Shown one piece after another: positions 6,701-7,544 of a DNA stretch of 7,544 bases (positions within the stretch are counted from its first letter, which is position 1; every line of letters starts with the position of its first letter). The notes under the pieces were generated by a model. The model had not been told where the DNA came from. It did no database searches and saw only the letters and a program-made list of their open reading frames with translations. A program made the position numbers and the translations under genes. Source of the DNA: Cryomorphaceae bacterium (GTDB lineage Bacteria; Bacteroidota; Bacteroidia; Flavobacteriales; Schleiferiaceae); NCBI GenBank assembly GCA_002685435.1, contig NYXD01000127.1, positions 1-7,544 on the forward strand. Reading direction: 5' to 3'.

Positions 6701-6721
6701 AAACGTTCATTAAGTATATGA

Positions 6722-7540
6722 TTATAAGCTAACGCGCTTAAAATCTACTACTGCTAGACCGGCTTCAACGCTAGTCAAGTATTTAGATACACTCAGTTTA
6801 CTGTCTTTGATAAAGTCTTGATCTACCAAAGTATTCTCTTTAAAGAATTTGTTCAGACGTCCTGCAGCAATTTTATCAAGCATTGCTTCAGGCTTACCTT
6901 CTTGACGTGCCAAATCTTTTCCTACTTCTAGCTCGCGATCAATAACCTCTTGCGGTACAGCGTCACGATTCAAAGCTACTGGATTCATTGCCGCGGCTTG
7001 CATTGCAACGTCACGACCGGCTTCTGCAGCTTCGGCAGTTAAGCCTACTAAAGTACCAATCTTGTTGCCCATATGAATGTACGAAGCTACGTAAGGGGCG
7101 CTAACCGTTGCCATTTCAGCAACTTCAATCTTCTCACCAATCACACCAGTCTGCTCTTGCAATTTAGCTGCAACAGTCAAACCACCTTCAAATTCAACAG
7201 CCCCGAGCTCTTCAGCCGTCGCTACGCCAGAGGCTAATGCGATATCAGCAATCTTATTTGCCAATGCAACGAAGTCTTCGTTTTTAGCAACAAAATCCGT
7301 TTCACAAGATAGTTTTATAACTGCACCCTTGTCAGCACCGTTCGTCTTTGCGATAACAGCACCTTCGGTTGCATCACGATCAGCACGCTTTGCAGCTACT
7401 TTCTGACCTTTCTTTCTTAGGATGTCAACTGCAGCTTCGAAATCGCCTTCGGCTTCAACCAAAGCTTTTTTACAGTCCATCATACCAGCTCCAGTTTGCT
7501 TTCTGAGTTTGTTTACTTCAGCAGCGGTAATCTTTGCCAT
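6722..7540 (-). CDS. tsf: Translation elongation factor Ts
   Basis: EF-Ts is the guanine nucleotide exchange factor that releases GDP from EF-Tu during protein synthesis. The 272 residues fit the family (283 in E. coli). Residues 1-55 form the UBA-like N-terminal domain, with signature 1 at L12-R-K-Q-T-G-A-G-M-M-D-C-K-K-A-L27. Signature 2 is K76-L-S-C-E-T-D-F-V-A-K-N87, whose D82-F83 corresponds to the D-F pair that enters EF-Tu near its magnesium site. The core has two subdomain repeats, visible as I154-x-M/G...T-L-V-G and the A-x-x-x-A-M-Q-A-A-A-M-N-P stretch near 180-187. The ATG at 7538-7540 gives the standard M-A-x-I-T-A start; only 4 bases lie upstream, so its ribosome site and promoter cannot be judged. 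By the common gene order rpsB would lie just off the right edge. A strong terminator follows. Confidence 0.98.
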   Translation of the reverse strand: MAKITAAEVNKLRKQTGAGMMDCKKALVEAEGDFEAAVDILRKKGQKVAAKRADRDATEGAVIAKTNGADKGAVIKLSCETDFVAKNEDFVALANKIADIALASGVATAEELGAVEFEGGLTVAAKLQEQTGVIGEKIEVAEMATVSAPYVASYIHMGNKIGTLVGLTAEAAEAGRDVAMQAAAMNPVALNRDAVPQEVIDRELEVGKDLARQEGKPEAMLDKIAAGRLNKFFKENTLVDQDFIKDSKLSVSKYLTSVEAGLAVVDFKRVSL

Positions 7541-7544
7541 GATA

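Overview
This window looks like a chromosomal housekeeping segment from a member of the Bacteroidota, most likely a Flavobacteriales-like lineage. Three things point there. One secreted protein ends in a type IX secretion (T9SS) type A sorting domain. Two upstream regions contain perfect matches to the Bacteroidota -7 promoter element TAnnTTTG. None of the six start codons with visible upstream sequence has a convincing Shine-Dalgarno sequence. No mobile element, CRISPR array, tRNA or rRNA was seen, and no gap between genes exceeds about 155 bases.

Layout from left to right. (1) The 3' end of a + strand NfuA/NifU-type iron-sulfur scaffold gene, cut by the window edge. (2) Converging on it, a - strand gene for a secreted protein that joins a CxxCH cytochrome c module, a PHM/dopamine beta-hydroxylase-like type II copper monooxygenase fold and a T9SS sorting tail. 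(3) A strong hairpin terminator, then a - strand membrane fatty acid desaturase. (4) A short divergent promoter region, then + strand pgi (glucose-6-phosphate isomerase). (5) A - strand MarR-family regulator whose stop codon lies 6 bases from the pgi stop. (6) The translation and nucleotide cluster on the - strand, transcribed in the order tsf (EF-Ts), pyrH (UMP kinase), frr (ribosome recycling factor). This is the common bacterial rpsB-tsf-pyrH-frr order; rpsB would lie just beyond the right edge.

The genes do not form one pathway. tsf, pyrH and frr are a conserved growth-linked cluster, but here tsf has its own strong terminator and pyrH-frr has its own predicted promoter, so the cluster is probably at least two transcription units. 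The desaturase and pgi share a 93-base divergent region. The copper/cytochrome gene stands alone between a convergent neighbour and a terminator.

No clearly new multi-gene system is visible. The points most worth following are the surface-exported cytochrome c / copper monooxygenase fusion with all six expected copper ligands, a needed correction of the desaturase start, a possible pgi terminator inside the convergent marR coding sequence, and a candidate MarR operator upstream of marR.
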